Source: Chengkuizengella sp. SCS-71B
Lineage (GTDB): Bacteria; Bacillota; Bacilli; Paenibacillales; KCTC-33759
Direction of reading: 5' to 3'
DNA: 64,000 nucleotides
Assembly: GCF_040100845.1 (NCBI RefSeq)
Contig: NZ_JAZHSH010000001.1
Span: 2,216,501 to 2,280,500 of the forward strand
The stretch's first letter is position 1. The number at the start of each line of letters is the position of its first letter. Shown here in pieces: positions 18,030 to 28,140 of the stretch. A program made the translations under genes and the position numbers. The notes under the pieces were generated by a model. The model made no database searches. It was not told the origin of the DNA and saw only the letters and a list, made by a program, of their open reading frames with translations.

Positions 18030-19697
18030 ATGGCGGAAATTATGACTGGAGCAGAAGCAGTTGTACAATGTATAAAAAACAAAGATGTTAATCATGTTTT
18101 TTGTGTCCCAGGGGAGAGTTATTTAGATATTATGGATGTCATTTATGATACACCAGAAATAGAACTGATTTCTGCAAGGCACGAAGGTGGAGCTTCATTT
18201 ATGGCCGAAGCGTATGCAAAGGCATCAGGGAATGTTTCTGTTGCTATGGCTACAAGAGGAGTTGGAGCTGCAAATTTAGCAATCGGAGTCCATACAGCTT
18301 ATCAGGATTCTACCCCAATGGTCGTTTTTTTAGGACAGGTAGATCGGAAATTTAGGGGACGAGAAGGCTTTCAAGAGGTTGAATTAGATCGTTTTTTTGA
18401 TCCTATTAGTAAGTGGGCTGTAGAAATACGAGATGTAGAAAGAATCCCTGAATTCGTCCAACGTGCATTTAGAATTGCAAAATCTGGCAGACCAGGTCCC
18501 GTTGTAGTATCACTTCCAGCAGATATTTTATCAGAGAAAGCAACCATGAAATTTATAGATTCTACAAATCAACCAAGACATACTCCAACTGATTTAGAGT
18601 TGTCTAACTGTATCCAAATGATTGAAGAATCTAATAAGCCATTAATATTAGCAGGAGGGGGAATTAAACTATCAAATGCAGAAACAGAACTGCTGGAATT
18701 TGCAGAACTTTTACATATTCCCGTGGTTAGTTCCTTTAGAAGACATGATATTTTTCCTAACACAAACGATTTATATGTAGGTCATTTAGGATTAGGTACA
18801 TTTAATAATATAATAGAGACTGTGAAAGAGTCAGATCTGATTATTGCAATAGGAACACGTTTTTCAGAAGTAACAACTCAAAGTTATACTTTATTTGAAT
18901 CACACCATAAACTCATTCATTGCGATATAGAATCCACTACGATTGGAAAAGTGTATCCACCAGATCTTTCGTTAATTGGTGATTCAAAAGCAACGCTCTC
19001 CGCTTTAAATCAAAAAATTAAAAATGAAAAACGAGTATCAATAGGGTGGAGAAAGTGGGCAGAGGAACACAGAAAAAGTTATGAAAATAATTCAGCTTTA
19101 AATTCAATAGATGAATCTTCAAAAGGGATAGAAATGAAAGGGATCATTAAAACTCTTCAAGAAAACCTCCCTAAAGATGCAATTCTCACAAATGATGCAG
19201 GCAATTTTTCTGGCTGGCTGCATAATTATTTTCAGTTTTCTCAACCAAACACCTATATTGGACCAACCTCAGGAGCCATGGGTTATGGTTTGCCTGCAGC
19301 AATTGGAGCTAAATTAGCTTGCCCTGAAAAAGTAGTTGTATCTTTATCAGGAGATGGTGGGTTTATGATGACTTTGCAGGAACTAGAAACGGCAGTGCGT
19401 TATCAAACACCAATTATTTCACTCGTTTTCAACAATAATATGCATGGAACCATTCGAATGCATCAAGAAAAACATTTCCCTGAACGTGTAATTGGTACTG
19501 AATTAGGAAACCCAGATTTTGTGAAATTGGCAGAATCAATGGGGGTATTCGGTCAAAAGGTAGAACATAACCATGAATTTGAAAACGCTTTAAAACAAGC
19601 CTTAGACAGTCGAATACCTTCACTTATTGAAGTTGTTTGTGATCCAGAAAAAATATCAGTAAAGTATACGATTGAACAACTTAGAACATTAAAATGA
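18030..19697 (+). CDS. thiamine pyrophosphate-dependent enzyme, acetolactate synthase-like
   Basis: A 555-residue protein with the three-domain layout of TPP enzymes. The N-terminal pyrimidine-binding domain holds the catalytic Glu in ARHEGGASFMAEAYA, the middle domain contains ILAGGGIKLSN, and the C-terminal domain has the TPP/Mg motif SGDGGFMMT with the paired Asn about 28 residues later (FNNNMHGT). It resembles acetolactate synthase large subunits, but no small subunit or ilv gene is nearby, so another 2-keto acid could be the substrate. TTG 18003 is in frame, but AGGGGGA places the start at ATG 18030. Confidence 0.85.
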   Translation: MAEIMTGAEAVVQCIKNKDVNHVFCVPGESYLDIMDVIYDTPEIELISARHEGGASFMAEAYAKASGNVSVAMATRGVGAANLAIGVHTAYQDSTPMVVFLGQVDRKFRGREGFQEVELDRFFDPISKWAVEIRDVERIPEFVQRAFRIAKSGRPGPVVVSLPADILSEKATMKFIDSTNQPRHTPTDLELSNCIQMIEESNKPLILAGGGIKLSNAETELLEFAELLHIPVVSSFRRHDIFPNTNDLYVGHLGLGTFNNIIETVKESDLIIAIGTRFSEVTTQSYTLFESHHKLIHCDIESTTIGKVYPPDLSLIGDSKATLSALNQKIKNEKRVSIGWRKWAEEHRKSYENNSALNSIDESSKGIEMKGIIKTLQENLPKDAILTNDAGNFSGWLHNYFQFSQPNTYIGPTSGAMGYGLPAAIGAKLACPEKVVVSLSGDGGFMMTLQELETAVRYQTPIISLVFNNNMHGTIRMHQEKHFPERVIGTELGNPDFVKLAESMGVFGQKVEHNHEFENALKQALDSRIPSLIEVVCDPEKISVKYTIEQLRTLK

Positions 19698-19735
19698 TTT
19701 AGATAGTATCGATCTATGTTAAAGAAAATTAAGTT

Positions 19736-19870
19736 AAGAGGCTGGGACATAAGTTGAAAACTAACTGATTTTTGCATAATACGCATAAATAAAATCGCAT
19801 GAAATCAAGGATTATTAAATTGATTTCATGCGATTTATTCATTTTAATTGGGTTTTGTCCCAGCCTCTTT
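19736..19870. terminator. nested inverted repeat, bidirectional terminator
   Basis: An outer arm AGAGGCTGGGACA (19737-19749) pairs with TGTCCCAGCCTCT (19856-19868). Inside lies a perfect 17-bp stem (19792-19808 with 19820-19836). The structure fills the gap between the convergent TPP-enzyme and bioA genes and touches the bioA stop. The GGCTGGGACA arm resembles an intergenic repeat I remember from other low-GC Gram-positives. Confidence 0.75.
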
Positions 19871-21235
19871 TCATGCAAGTTTTAATTCAACCAATATATC
19901 ATTAATCTTATATAAAATTTGATCTATATCATCAATCGTTGTGCAAAGTGGAAGCCATACATAAATCGTATCTCCTAGTGGACGCATAATCAAACCATGT
20001 TTTAATCCTGTCAAATACACTTGATATCCCGTTCTTTTATTGGCTGCATAACTTATCCCCTTAGCTTTATCTTCAAAGATATCCATCGCTGCAATCATGC
20101 CGATGCCTCTCACGTTTCCGATATGTTTCAACTTATCAAATTCACGAAACCGATGTTGTAAATATTCTGAAGTTGCTTGTATCGAGTCTATTACTTTGTT
20201 ATCTTCAAATATTTGCAGGTTTTCAAGTGCAACGGCACAAGCTAGTGGATTACCTGTGAAACTATGTCCGTGGAAAAAAGTTTTATATGTTTCATATTCA
20301 TCATAAAAGGCATCAAATATTTTAAGTGTACTTAACGTAACTGAGAGTGGCATAACACCTGCAGTTAAACCTTTCGAGAGACACATAAGGTCTGGAGATA
20401 TTCCAGCATGTTCGCATGCAAACAACTTACCTGTTCTACCAAATCCAACAGCTACTTCATCAGCAATAAGGTGGATGTCAAATTCATCACATAATTTACG
20501 AATACCAATTAAATAGGAGGGAGGATACACAATCATTCCACCTGCAGCTTGAACTAAAGGTTCCATGACGAATCCAGCAATCTCCTCTGACTTTTCTTCA
20601 AACAAAGTTCTGACTTCTTCTAAACAGATAGAAACAGCTTCATCTTCAGAGGCACCTTGCTGCTGTGACCAAAAAAATGGATTTGGAGATGAAACCTTGT
20701 ATGAGTCAAAAAGAAGGGGTTTAAAAACAGAATGGAAAAGTTCCACACCACCAACACTTACTGCACCAATGGTATCTCCATGATAGCTATTATCCAAAAA
20801 GACGAATTTATTTTTTTCTTTTTTTCCTAAATGAAGCCAATATTGAAATGACATTTTTAACGCAACTTCTACAGCGGTAGAGCCATTATCTGAAAAAAAT
20901 ACTTTATTTAAACCTTCTGGTGTAATTTCAACTAGTTCTTCTGAAAGTTCTATAGCAGGTCTATGAGTAAACCCACTAAACATCACGTGATCCATCTCTG
21001 ACATCTGTTTATCTATTGCTGCACGAATACGTGGATGTGAATGTCCATGGACGTTAACCCACCAAGATGAAACCGTATCGTAATACTTGTTTCCATCTGC
21101 GTCATATAAATAAATGCCTTCGGCTTTTTCTATCAGTACATGGTCCTGGTTCTCGTAATCTTTCATTTGTGTAAAAGGGTGCCACACATAATCTCTATCA
21201 TTTTTTATTAGTTTATTTTTTAATTGAGTGTCCAA
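19871..21235 (-). CDS. bioA: adenosylmethionine--8-amino-7-oxononanoate transaminase
   Basis: A 454-residue PLP-dependent class III aminotransferase that makes 7,8-diaminopelargonate in biotin synthesis. The N-terminal YVWHPFTQMKDY and SWWVNVHGHSHPRI are typical of BioA, IADEVAVGFGRTG is the PLP region, and the Schiff-base Lys is in CLSKGLTAG. The open frame extends to 21322, but the AGGAGG at about 21246-21251 points to TTG 21235, giving the normal family length. No other bio gene is present in the window, so bioA is isolated here. Confidence 0.92.
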   Translation of the reverse strand: MDTQLKNKLIKNDRDYVWHPFTQMKDYENQDHVLIEKAEGIYLYDADGNKYYDTVSSWWVNVHGHSHPRIRAAIDKQMSEMDHVMFSGFTHRPAIELSEELVEITPEGLNKVFFSDNGSTAVEVALKMSFQYWLHLGKKEKNKFVFLDNSYHGDTIGAVSVGGVELFHSVFKPLLFDSYKVSSPNPFFWSQQQGASEDEAVSICLEEVRTLFEEKSEEIAGFVMEPLVQAAGGMIVYPPSYLIGIRKLCDEFDIHLIADEVAVGFGRTGKLFACEHAGISPDLMCLSKGLTAGVMPLSVTLSTLKIFDAFYDEYETYKTFFHGHSFTGNPLACAVALENLQIFEDNKVIDSIQATSEYLQHRFREFDKLKHIGNVRGIGMIAAMDIFEDKAKGISYAANKRTGYQVYLTGLKHGLIMRPLGDTIYVWLPLCTTIDDIDQILYKINDILVELKLA

Positions 21236-21389
21236 AAGGGTACATCCTCCTAACGAAATACTATATTTCAAATTTAACAATCCCCAATAATAATAACATA
21301 TAATTGTGTTTAACAAATTCAATTGTTACAAAATTTATTCATAAGCAGAATCCATTTCAATTATAATGAGGTTATAAGAAGTAGTATGA

Positions 21390-21600
21390 ACTAGTTTATT
21401 TTTAATAAACAACCAATCTGTTGAAGTGTATAAAGAACGTTGGAATGAATTCCTGATGTATAATAATCAATTTGTTTATGTAGCTGAAACAAAAGAAGGG
21501 GAGATCATTGGTTTTTGTTTTCTCAGGAAAAGTATTGGAAGAAGTAGCTTATGGCTTTGAAGATATCGATAAAGTTATAAAAAAACTTAAAAACAAATGA
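21390..21600 (+). pseudogene. GNAT acetyltransferase relic
   Basis: Translated pieces read VEVYKERWNEFL...YVAETKEGEIIGFCF (N-terminal part of a GNAT domain) and, after a frame change, GKVLEEVAYGFEDI, which looks like the C-terminal end of the same family. The middle with the acetyl-CoA loop is missing. No usable start precedes it. The remaining bases between bioA and pcp show nothing else. Confidence 0.6.
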
Positions 21601-21666
21601 TGAATGAATTATGTTTATCAAAATAATTAATGTTTCTAAAATCGTTTTTTACGGAGGGTTTTTATA

Positions 21667-22269
21667 TTGAAAAAGATACTCTTAACTGGATTTGTACCAT
21701 TTTTAAACTATCCTATCAATCCAACTGAACAAATTGTAAAACAATTAAATAGGCACACAATAGGCAATTATGAAGTGTATGGACGTGTTTTATCTGTAGA
21801 TTTTGAACAATCAGGTCAAGAAATGATTAAACATTATGAAGAAACGGAGCCCGATGTTGTTCTTTCTTTAGGATTAGCAGCTGGAAATGTTAAGATAACT
21901 CCAGAAAGGATTGCAATTAATTGTAATGATGGAGAAGCAGATAATAAAGGGAATAGGAAACAAGATCAACCCATTGTATCTAATGGTCCAGACGGATTAT
22001 TTTCAACATTACCTATTCGCATACTCGTAAATGGTTTAAAAGATGCAAATCTACCAGCTACAATTTCAAATACAGCAGGTACGTATTTATGTAATCATGT
22101 GATGTATACGATGTTGCATCACATCAAAAAAGAGGAAAAATCTACTCGTTCTGGTTTTGTTCATATACCTGCATCTCATGAACTTGCCATTGACAATCCT
22201 AAACTTCCAAGCTGGTCTGAACAAGATTTGCTTAGAGCAGTTACCGTTATGATTGAATTGTTGGATTAA
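21667..22269 (+). CDS. pcp: pyroglutamyl-peptidase I
   Basis: A 200-residue C15-family cysteine peptidase that removes N-terminal pyroglutamate from peptides in the cytosol. The catalytic triad is visible as E80 (ITPERIAIN), C142 (GTYLCNHVMY) and H166 (GFVHIPASHE), and the length matches the family. It starts at TTG 21667 behind ACGGAGGG. A short gap leads to the Asp23-family gene, so co-transcription is possible. Confidence 0.95.
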   Translation: MKKILLTGFVPFLNYPINPTEQIVKQLNRHTIGNYEVYGRVLSVDFEQSGQEMIKHYEETEPDVVLSLGLAAGNVKITPERIAINCNDGEADNKGNRKQDQPIVSNGPDGLFSTLPIRILVNGLKDANLPATISNTAGTYLCNHVMYTMLHHIKKEEKSTRSGFVHIPASHELAIDNPKLPSWSEQDLLRAVTVMIELLD

Positions 22270-22361
22270 ACAGTCATAGATCTTATTTACTCGCCATATT
22301 TTATTTAGTGTAAGAGGTAACGCATTCAACTTTTATGACAGAGAAGAAAGGTGGGATTATA

Positions 22362-22763
22362 ATGTCTTCTACAAAAACATTAACGAATTTGGAGCTTGAA
22401 AGAAAAGAGCTTGGAAGAGTGCACATTGTTCCCGAAGTTGTAGAAATCATAGCAGGAATGGCAACAATTGAAGTTGATGGTGTCGCAAGTATGAGTGGTG
22501 GGATAGCAGGGGGAATCGCAGAGTGGATCGGACGCAAAAATCTTTCTAAAGGGATTAAAGTGGAAGTTGGTGAAAGGGAAGTCATCGTTGATGTTTCTAT
22601 TATTGTTGAATATGGAAAAGAGATTCCTGTTATTGCTTCGAACATCCAAGGAAATGTAAAAGAAGCAATTCATTCAATGACTGGTCTTGTTGTAGTAGAA
22701 GTAAATGTAAATGTACATGGTGTTGATCTTGAACAAGAAGATAAAAAGGATATTGTGGATTAA
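22362..22763 (+). CDS. Asp23/Gls24 family envelope stress response protein
   Basis: A 133-residue Asp23/Gls24-family (YloU-like) protein. The pattern LGRVHIVPEVVEIIAGMATIEVDGV..MSG and the closing VVVEVNVNVHGV are characteristic. Members are membrane-associated or cytosolic envelope-stress proteins of Gram-positives. ATG 22335 is in frame, but AAAGGTGGG supports ATG 22362. The C-terminus is acidic (EQEDKKDIVD). Confidence 0.9.
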   Translation: MSSTKTLTNLELERKELGRVHIVPEVVEIIAGMATIEVDGVASMSGGIAGGIAEWIGRKNLSKGIKVEVGEREVIVDVSIIVEYGKEIPVIASNIQGNVKEAIHSMTGLVVVEVNVNVHGVDLEQEDKKDIVD

Positions 22764-22767
22764 CTAT

Positions 22768-22797
22768 TCAATGGGGAGCTTTCCCCATTGAAATTTT
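22768..22797 (+). terminator. terminator after the Asp23-family gene
   Basis: A perfect stem CAATGGGGA / TCCCCATTG with a 4-nt loop is followed by AAATTTTA. Confidence 0.75.
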
Positions 22798-22875
22798 ATA
22801 ATAGTATGAAAACTAGTAATAGAGGTACAAGTCTAGGAAGATGAGGTTTCATGTAGGTTGATATGTTTAATATAA

Positions 22876-22910
22876 AAGCCGATAGTTCCTTTGTATAGGA
22901 AATATCGGCT
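22876..22910 (-). terminator. hairpin downstream of gcvPB
   Basis: The inverted repeat AGCCGATA / TATCGGCT lies 35 bp past the gcvPB stop on the minus strand and probably ends the gcv operon. On the minus strand it is followed by TTTTATATTAAAC, a moderate T-rich tail. Confidence 0.65.
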
Positions 22911-22944
22911 ATTTAAATTAATTTGTCTTTTTTTGGTGTAACTG

Positions 22945-24402
22945 TTAACCACAAGAACAGTTTAATACAGGTTTTCGTGCGGCTGTTGTTTCATCTAAAC
23001 GTTTTACAACCGTATCATACGGAGCCTTGATAACTATTTCAGGATTTTCTTCAGCTTCTTTAGCGATTTGAATCATGGTGTCAATAAACCCATCAAGTGT
23101 TTCTTTGCTTTCCGTTTCCGTTGGTTCAATCATAATACATTCTTCAACATTAAGAGGGAAGTAGATCGTTGGTGGATGATATCCAAAATCAAGCAATCTT
23201 TTAGCAACATCTAGTGTACGTACACCATACTGTTTTAACTTTCTACCAGATAATACGAACTCATGCTTACAAACTCCAGGATAAGCAACCTCGTAATATG
23301 GTGCTAAACGATGCATCATATAGTTAGCATTGATAACAGCTACTTCAGACACACGTTTTAATCCGTCTGGTCCATATGTGCGCATATACGTATATGCGCG
23401 AACAAGAATACCGAAATTTCCATAGTATGCTTTTACACGACCGATGGATTGAGGACGATCATAATCCCAATAGAATGAGCCGTCTTCTTTTTTATTAACA
23501 ATAGGTTTTGGTAGAAACGGGATCAGTTTACTCTTCACTCCAACTGGACCAGAACCAGGACCCCCACCGCCATGAGGAGTACTCATTGTTTTATGAAGAT
23601 TTAAATGTACTACATCAAAACCCATATCACCTGGGCGAGTTATCCCCATAATGGCATTTGAATTTGCACCATCGTAATATAACAATCCGCCTGCTTCATG
23701 AACGATATTTGCGATTTCTACAATTTCTTGTTCGAATAATCCTAGTGTACTTGGATTTGTGAGCATCAATGCAGCAGTATCGTCACCTACAGCATTACGT
23801 AAAGCGTCTAAGTCAACCATTCCACGCTCATCAGATTTTATCGTAATCGTTTCATAGCCAGCTGTAGTTGCACTTGCAGGATTTGTTCCATGAGAAGAAT
23901 CGGGAACAATAACCTTTGTTCTTTTTTCTCCACGGCTTTCATGATAAGCCCGAATCATCATTAGCCCAGTCCATTCTCCATGTGCACCGGCAGCAGGTTG
24001 TAGCGTAACTTGATCCATTCCAGTTAATACAGCTAAATCATTTTGAAGAGTGTAAAGCAATTCAAGTGCGCCTTGAATACTTTCTTCTGGCTGATGAGGA
24101 TGAATCTTAGCAAACCCTGGAAAACGAGCAGTATCTTCATTGATTTTAGGATTGTATTTCATCGTACAAGACCCTAGTGGATAAAAACCATTATCGATCC
24201 CAAAGTTTAATCTTGATAATTCTGTGTAATGTCTAATAACATCTACTTCATAGACCTCCGGCAACTCAGCAGCTTTGCTTCGTTGCATTGATTCTGGTAT
24301 AACATCGTTTAGAGATACTTGAGGCACATCACATTCTGGTAAAGAATAAGCAACACGTCCTGGTTTACTAAGTTCAAAAATCAATTTTTTTTCGGGTTTC
24401 AT
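22945..24402 (-). CDS. gcvPB: glycine dehydrogenase (decarboxylating) subunit 2
   Basis: A 485-residue PLP-binding subunit of glycine dehydrogenase (P-protein), which with GcvPA decarboxylates glycine and passes the aminomethyl group to lipoyl-GcvH. The Schiff-base lysine is in [20 protein letters not shown], and [19 protein letters not shown] is also typical. The two-subunit form is usual in Bacillales. The ATG overlaps the gcvPA stop by four bases, so translation is coupled. The C-terminal CSCG is a small oddity. Confidence 0.96.
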   Translation of the reverse strand: MKPEKKLIFELSKPGRVAYSLPECDVPQVSLNDVIPESMQRSKAAELPEVYEVDVIRHYTELSRLNFGIDNGFYPLGSCTMKYNPKINEDTARFPGFAKIHPHQPEESIQGALELLYTLQNDLAVLTGMDQVTLQPAAGAHGEWTGLMMIRAYHESRGEKRTKVIVPDSSHGTNPASATTAGYETITIKSDERGMVDLDALRNAVGDDTAALMLTNPSTLGLFEQEIVEIANIVHEAGGLLYYDGANSNAIMGITRPGDMGFDVVHLNLHKTMSTPHGGGGPGSGPVGVKSKLIPFLPKPIVNKKEDGSFYWDYDRPQSIGRVKAYYGNFGILVRAYTYMRTYGPDGLKRVSEVAVINANYMMHRLAPYYEVAYPGVCKHEFVLSGRKLKQYGVRTLDVAKRLLDFGYHPPTIYFPLNVEECIMIEPTETESKETLDGFIDTMIQIAKEAEENPEIVIKAPYDTVVKRLDETTAARKPVLNCSCG

Positions 24403-25748
24403 ATGATTTCCTCCAGTTCACGGATGAATCCATCAATTTCATCTTTTGTTCTTCGTTCAGTAACAGCTAACAACATATGTCCTTTTAAATCAGGATAAGA
24501 AGATCCTAGATCAAATCCACCGATATAACCTTTTTCTATTAATTTAGAATTGACTGTATTTACGTCCGTTCCTTCAGGAAGTTTTACTACAAACTCATTA
24601 AAAAATGGGGCATCAAAGGCAAGTTTTCCAGACTCAGAGAATCGTTTTGCAGCATAATGAGATTTATTTATGTTTAACTGAGCTACTTCTTGCATTCCAG
24701 CTTTCCCCATTGTAGTCATATAAATAGATGCACATAAAGCAAGCAAAGCTTGGTTGGAACATATATTAGATGTTGCTTTTTCACGACGAATATGTTGCTC
24801 TCGCGCTTGCAAAGTTAATACAAATCCACGTTTCCCATCTGTATCTGTGGTTTGACCTACAACTCTACCAGGTATACGTCTCATTAATTTTTCAGTTACC
24901 GCGAAAAATCCACATGTTGGACCACCAAGTGCAGCAGGGATACCTAACGGTTGTGCATCACCAACTACAATATCTGCACCAAGTTTACCAGGAGATTCTA
25001 ATAACCCAAGGGACATTGGATTCACACTAAGGGCAAGTAAAGCTTTTTTCTCATGCACTAAAGGTTCAATGCTTCTAACATCTTCAATACAACCAAAAAA
25101 GTTTGGAGATTGAATCAAAACAGCAGCAGTATCTTCATTAATTAATGTTTTAAGTTCATCAACATTTGTTACGCCATTTTTAAATCCAACTTCTGCGATT
25201 TCAAGTCCTAAACCATGTGCAGTTGTTTGTAATATTTCACGAGCTTCAGGATGAACTGTTTTGGAAACGACAATACGTTTACGTCTTGTGGCTCCACTAG
25301 CTAAGGCTGCCGCTTCAGCTAACGCGGTAGCGCCATCGTACATACTAGCATTTGCAACCTTCATATCTGTTAATTCACAAATATAGGATTGAAATTCAAA
25401 GATGGCCTGTAACTCACCCTGACTAATTTCAGGTTGATAAGGTGTATATGCCGTGTAAAATTCAGAACGAGAGATCATATGGTTAATGACAACTGGAATG
25501 TGATGATCATAGATACCTGCGCCTAAAAAGCAAGGATTTTGTTCAAAGTGTGCATTTCTTTCAGCTAATTCACTCATATGCTTTAATAAGTCAGGCTCAC
25601 TTAACGCTTCTGACATCGGCATAGTTCCTTTATATTGAATAGATTCAGGTATATCTGAAAATAATTCTTCGACGGAATCCGCACCGATCGTAGCGAGCAT
25701 GTCACTTTGATCTTGTTCTGTCATCGGTATATATCGATGCTTTTTCAT
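24399..25748 (-). CDS. gcvPA: glycine dehydrogenase (decarboxylating) subunit 1
   Basis: A 449-residue first subunit of the two-part P-protein. It begins [22 protein letters not shown], and the middle contains [18 protein letters not shown] and [14 protein letters not shown], typical of GcvPA. It forms the PLP-dependent glycine decarboxylase with GcvPB. The gene sits two bases after gcvT, and its ribosome binding site (GAAGGAG) lies at the end of gcvT. Regulated by the upstream glycine riboswitch. Confidence 0.96.
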   Translation of the reverse strand: MKKHRYIPMTEQDQSDMLATIGADSVEELFSDIPESIQYKGTMPMSEALSEPDLLKHMSELAERNAHFEQNPCFLGAGIYDHHIPVVINHMISRSEFYTAYTPYQPEISQGELQAIFEFQSYICELTDMKVANASMYDGATALAEAAALASGATRRKRIVVSKTVHPEAREILQTTAHGLGLEIAEVGFKNGVTNVDELKTLINEDTAAVLIQSPNFFGCIEDVRSIEPLVHEKKALLALSVNPMSLGLLESPGKLGADIVVGDAQPLGIPAALGGPTCGFFAVTEKLMRRIPGRVVGQTTDTDGKRGFVLTLQAREQHIRREKATSNICSNQALLALCASIYMTTMGKAGMQEVAQLNINKSHYAAKRFSESGKLAFDAPFFNEFVVKLPEGTDVNTVNSKLIEKGYIGGFDLGSSYPDLKGHMLLAVTERRTKDEIDGFIRELEEII

Positions 25749-25750
25749 AG

Positions 25751-26869
25751 TTATTCTCCTTCTTTCTTCACTTTTGGTCTTTTATAGAAAGGGGCTTTAA
25801 TTACTTTGGCTTTTAATTTTTTACCTCTAATTTCCACCCATACCTCTGTATCTAATTTTGTGTAATCTATATCTAAGATAGCTAAACCAAGATTTCTTTT
25901 TAAAGTAGGGGATTGTGTACCTGTAGTTACATTTCCAATGTTTTTATCATCTACAAATACGGAATATCCATGACGAGGAATCCCTCTATCTATCATTTCA
26001 ATGCCAACTAATTTTCTTGACACACCTTGTTGTTTTTGTTCTGTTAATGCTTTGCTTCCTATAAATTCACCTTTATCTAATTTAACGAAAAAACCTAGAC
26101 TTGCTTCTAATGGTGTGATGTCTTTGGATAGTTCTTGACCATAAAGGGGTAACCTTGCTTCAAAACGGAGTGTATCACGTGCACCTAATCCAACAGGAGT
26201 GAGTTCTTCGGGTTCACATGAATTTAATAGACCTTCCCATACTTTCGATGCGTCTTCCGATGAGCAATAAATTTCAAAACCGTCTTCACCAGTGTACCCA
26301 GTTCGAGATAGTAGTACTTCTGCACCGCATACTTTCGCTTGTTGAATGAAGTGGAAAGGGGATAGGGAATGAATATCATCAGCAGTAACACGAGATAGGA
26401 TTTTTTCAGCATTAGGTCCTTGAAGTGCTAATAATGCAGTTTGATCTGATTTATTCTCAATGGTTACGTTCCCTGTAATGTGTTTTTGTAACCATTCTAA
26501 ATCTTTGTCAATATTCGAAGCATTAACAACTAACATGAATTCGTTTTCGCTGATTTTATATACTAACAAATCATCAACGACTCCACCATCGGGATAACAC
26601 ATTAATGTGTATTGAGCTTGATTCAAATTCAACTTTGTTACATCGTTTGTTGTCATATGCTGAATAAAATGCTCAGCGTCTTTACCTGTTACGATAAATT
26701 CACCCATATGAGAAACATCAAAAAGTCCAGCTTGGTTTCTGACAGCTTCATGTTCTTTTTGAATCCCGAAAAATTGAACAGGTAATTCCCAGCCTCCGAA
26801 ATCAATACAACGTGCAGTTGGATACTTTTCATATAAGTTAAACAAAGGAGTTCTTTTTAATTCACTCAT
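25751..26869 (-). CDS. gcvT: aminomethyltransferase (glycine cleavage T-protein)
   Basis: A 372-residue tetrahydrofolate-dependent enzyme that releases ammonia from the aminomethyl-lipoyl intermediate and forms 5,10-methylene-THF. The N-terminal [31 protein letters not shown] and [13 protein letters not shown] are GcvT signatures. The open frame extends to 26917, but GAGGTGAAGAA points to ATG 26869. It is the first gene of the gcvT-gcvPA-gcvPB operon, about 110 bp below the glycine riboswitch. Confidence 0.96.
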   Translation of the reverse strand: MSELKRTPLFNLYEKYPTARCIDFGGWELPVQFFGIQKEHEAVRNQAGLFDVSHMGEFIVTGKDAEHFIQHMTTNDVTKLNLNQAQYTLMCYPDGGVVDDLLVYKISENEFMLVVNASNIDKDLEWLQKHITGNVTIENKSDQTALLALQGPNAEKILSRVTADDIHSLSPFHFIQQAKVCGAEVLLSRTGYTGEDGFEIYCSSEDASKVWEGLLNSCEPEELTPVGLGARDTLRFEARLPLYGQELSKDITPLEASLGFFVKLDKGEFIGSKALTEQKQQGVSRKLVGIEMIDRGIPRHGYSVFVDDKNIGNVTTGTQSPTLKRNLGLAILDIDYTKLDTEVWVEIRGKKLKAKVIKAPFYKRPKVKKEGE

Positions 26870-26977
26870 TTCTTCACCTCTTCTATAAGTTTGGAAACAC
26901 GAAAAAAAGACAGACATAAGAAAAATTAGCTACGTTGGCTTCAATTACTGAAGCGTTTCATAGTTATATGATCCCCA

Positions 26978-27193
26978 TGCTCTGTCCTTTGTACCTGAGA
27001 GTTGTCTTACACAAAAATATATGTAAAAGATTAATAAATAGTTTTGTATAAGTTTCCCCTTGGGTGATCCTTTCATCAAAACAGGATTCTCTCCAGAGGT
27101 GCGTCAAGTAAAGGTCCTTTTGCCTGAGAGATTCACCTGTGAAGGCTTACTCCTTCGGCGTTACCTATTATACTATGGTAATCTCTCCCGCTA
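26978..27193 (-). promoter_or_regulatory. tandem glycine riboswitch
   Basis: The minus strand holds two consecutive glycine aptamers. Aptamer 1 runs from GCGGGAGAGATT through GCCGAAGGAG and CTCTCAGGCAAAAGGACC to the pairing of CTCTGGAGAGA. Aptamer 2 ends with CTCTCAGGTACAAAGGACAGAG near 26980. This is the arrangement known to switch on gcvT operons when glycine is abundant, and it lies directly upstream of gcvT. A GCTTCA/TGAAGC hairpin follows (about 26945-26961 on the plus strand), but its role as the switch terminator is uncertain. Confidence 0.92.
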
Positions 27194-27513
27194 CCATCAT
27201 CCGCTTGTTATATTATTGTTTTTGACATGTATATCAAAATTATATTCTTCGATAGGGAAAGGTGTCAATAATAATTTTTTAAACTAATTTTATTCTGAAT
27301 ATTGACATAGCCTTATAACCTGATTTATGCTGAGTTAGAAAACAAACTTTGATGCGGATGAAGACGAATATGAATGTCTGACGTGGATTAGAACCATACA
27401 TAATGATGATAGTTCGATTTTAAAGTCAGTAAAATATTGATTGATCTTTGAACCGACTTAGAATAGAACTCACATATTTTAACAATAATAATGATTGAAG
27501 TGAGGCGTTGAAG

Positions 27514-27903
27514 ATGAGTGAATTAAGAGAAAATTTAGCGTACAGCGAAGACCACGAATGGACATTATCAGTAGAAGGACAAGTTGTACGAATTGGAATT
27601 ACTGATTATGCACAAGAACAGTTGGGAGATATTGTGTTTGTAGAGTTTCCTGAAGTTGGAGACAGTTTCTCCGAAGGTGATGTAATGGGGACTATTGAGT
27701 CAGTAAAAACGGTGTCTGAAATTTATTATCCCGTATCTGGTAAAGTTACAAAAATTAACGATATCTTAGAAGGCGAGCCAGAAAAAGTGAACGCAGAACC
27801 TTATGACGGTGGCTGGTTAGTTGAAGTTGAAGTTGAAGGTGATGTAAAAGAAGCATTGAGTAAACTACTTACTGCTGAAGGTTATCGTGCTGTGATTGAA
27901 TAA
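27514..27903 (+). CDS. gcvH: glycine cleavage system H protein
   Basis: A 129-residue lipoyl carrier protein that shuttles the aminomethyl group between P-, T- and L-proteins. The lipoylated lysine is K65 in GTIESVKTVSEIYYPVSG. A TTG at 27508 is in frame, but GTGAGG places the start at ATG 27514. It is transcribed divergently from gcvT-gcvPA-gcvPB and lies outside the riboswitch, so it has its own promoter. The 300-bp region 27204-27513 before it shows no further recognisable element. Confidence 0.96.
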   Translation: MSELRENLAYSEDHEWTLSVEGQVVRIGITDYAQEQLGDIVFVEFPEVGDSFSEGDVMGTIESVKTVSEIYYPVSGKVTKINDILEGEPEKVNAEPYDGGWLVEVEVEGDVKEALSKLLTAEGYRAVIE

Positions 27904-27925
27904 GTTGAATTAAGCAAATATGTTT

Positions 27926-27960
27926 AAAGCACTAATCCAATGGGATAGTGCTTTTTTTTT
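27926..27960 (+). terminator. rho-independent terminator after gcvH
   Basis: A stem AAAGCACTA / TAGTGCTTT with additional pairing of ATCC and GGGAT, followed by a run of T. Confidence 0.9.
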
Positions 27961-28140
27961 GAGAAATTTCAAACCCATTTGCATTCAGAGTTTTTTTTAA
28001 CTCTTCGAGGGAACTATATCGTAGGTCAATGGTTGATAACCGCTCTTCTACTTTTTTGTAATAGATTAATATTTCAATCTTTTGGAAATAATATTTCTAT
28101 TATTTACGATTGATATTAAACACTAAGGCAGGTAAAAGAA

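Noticed and set aside
27060-27287. A 75-codon plus-strand ORF upstream of gcvH
   Set aside because: It is the antisense of the conserved glycine riboswitch.
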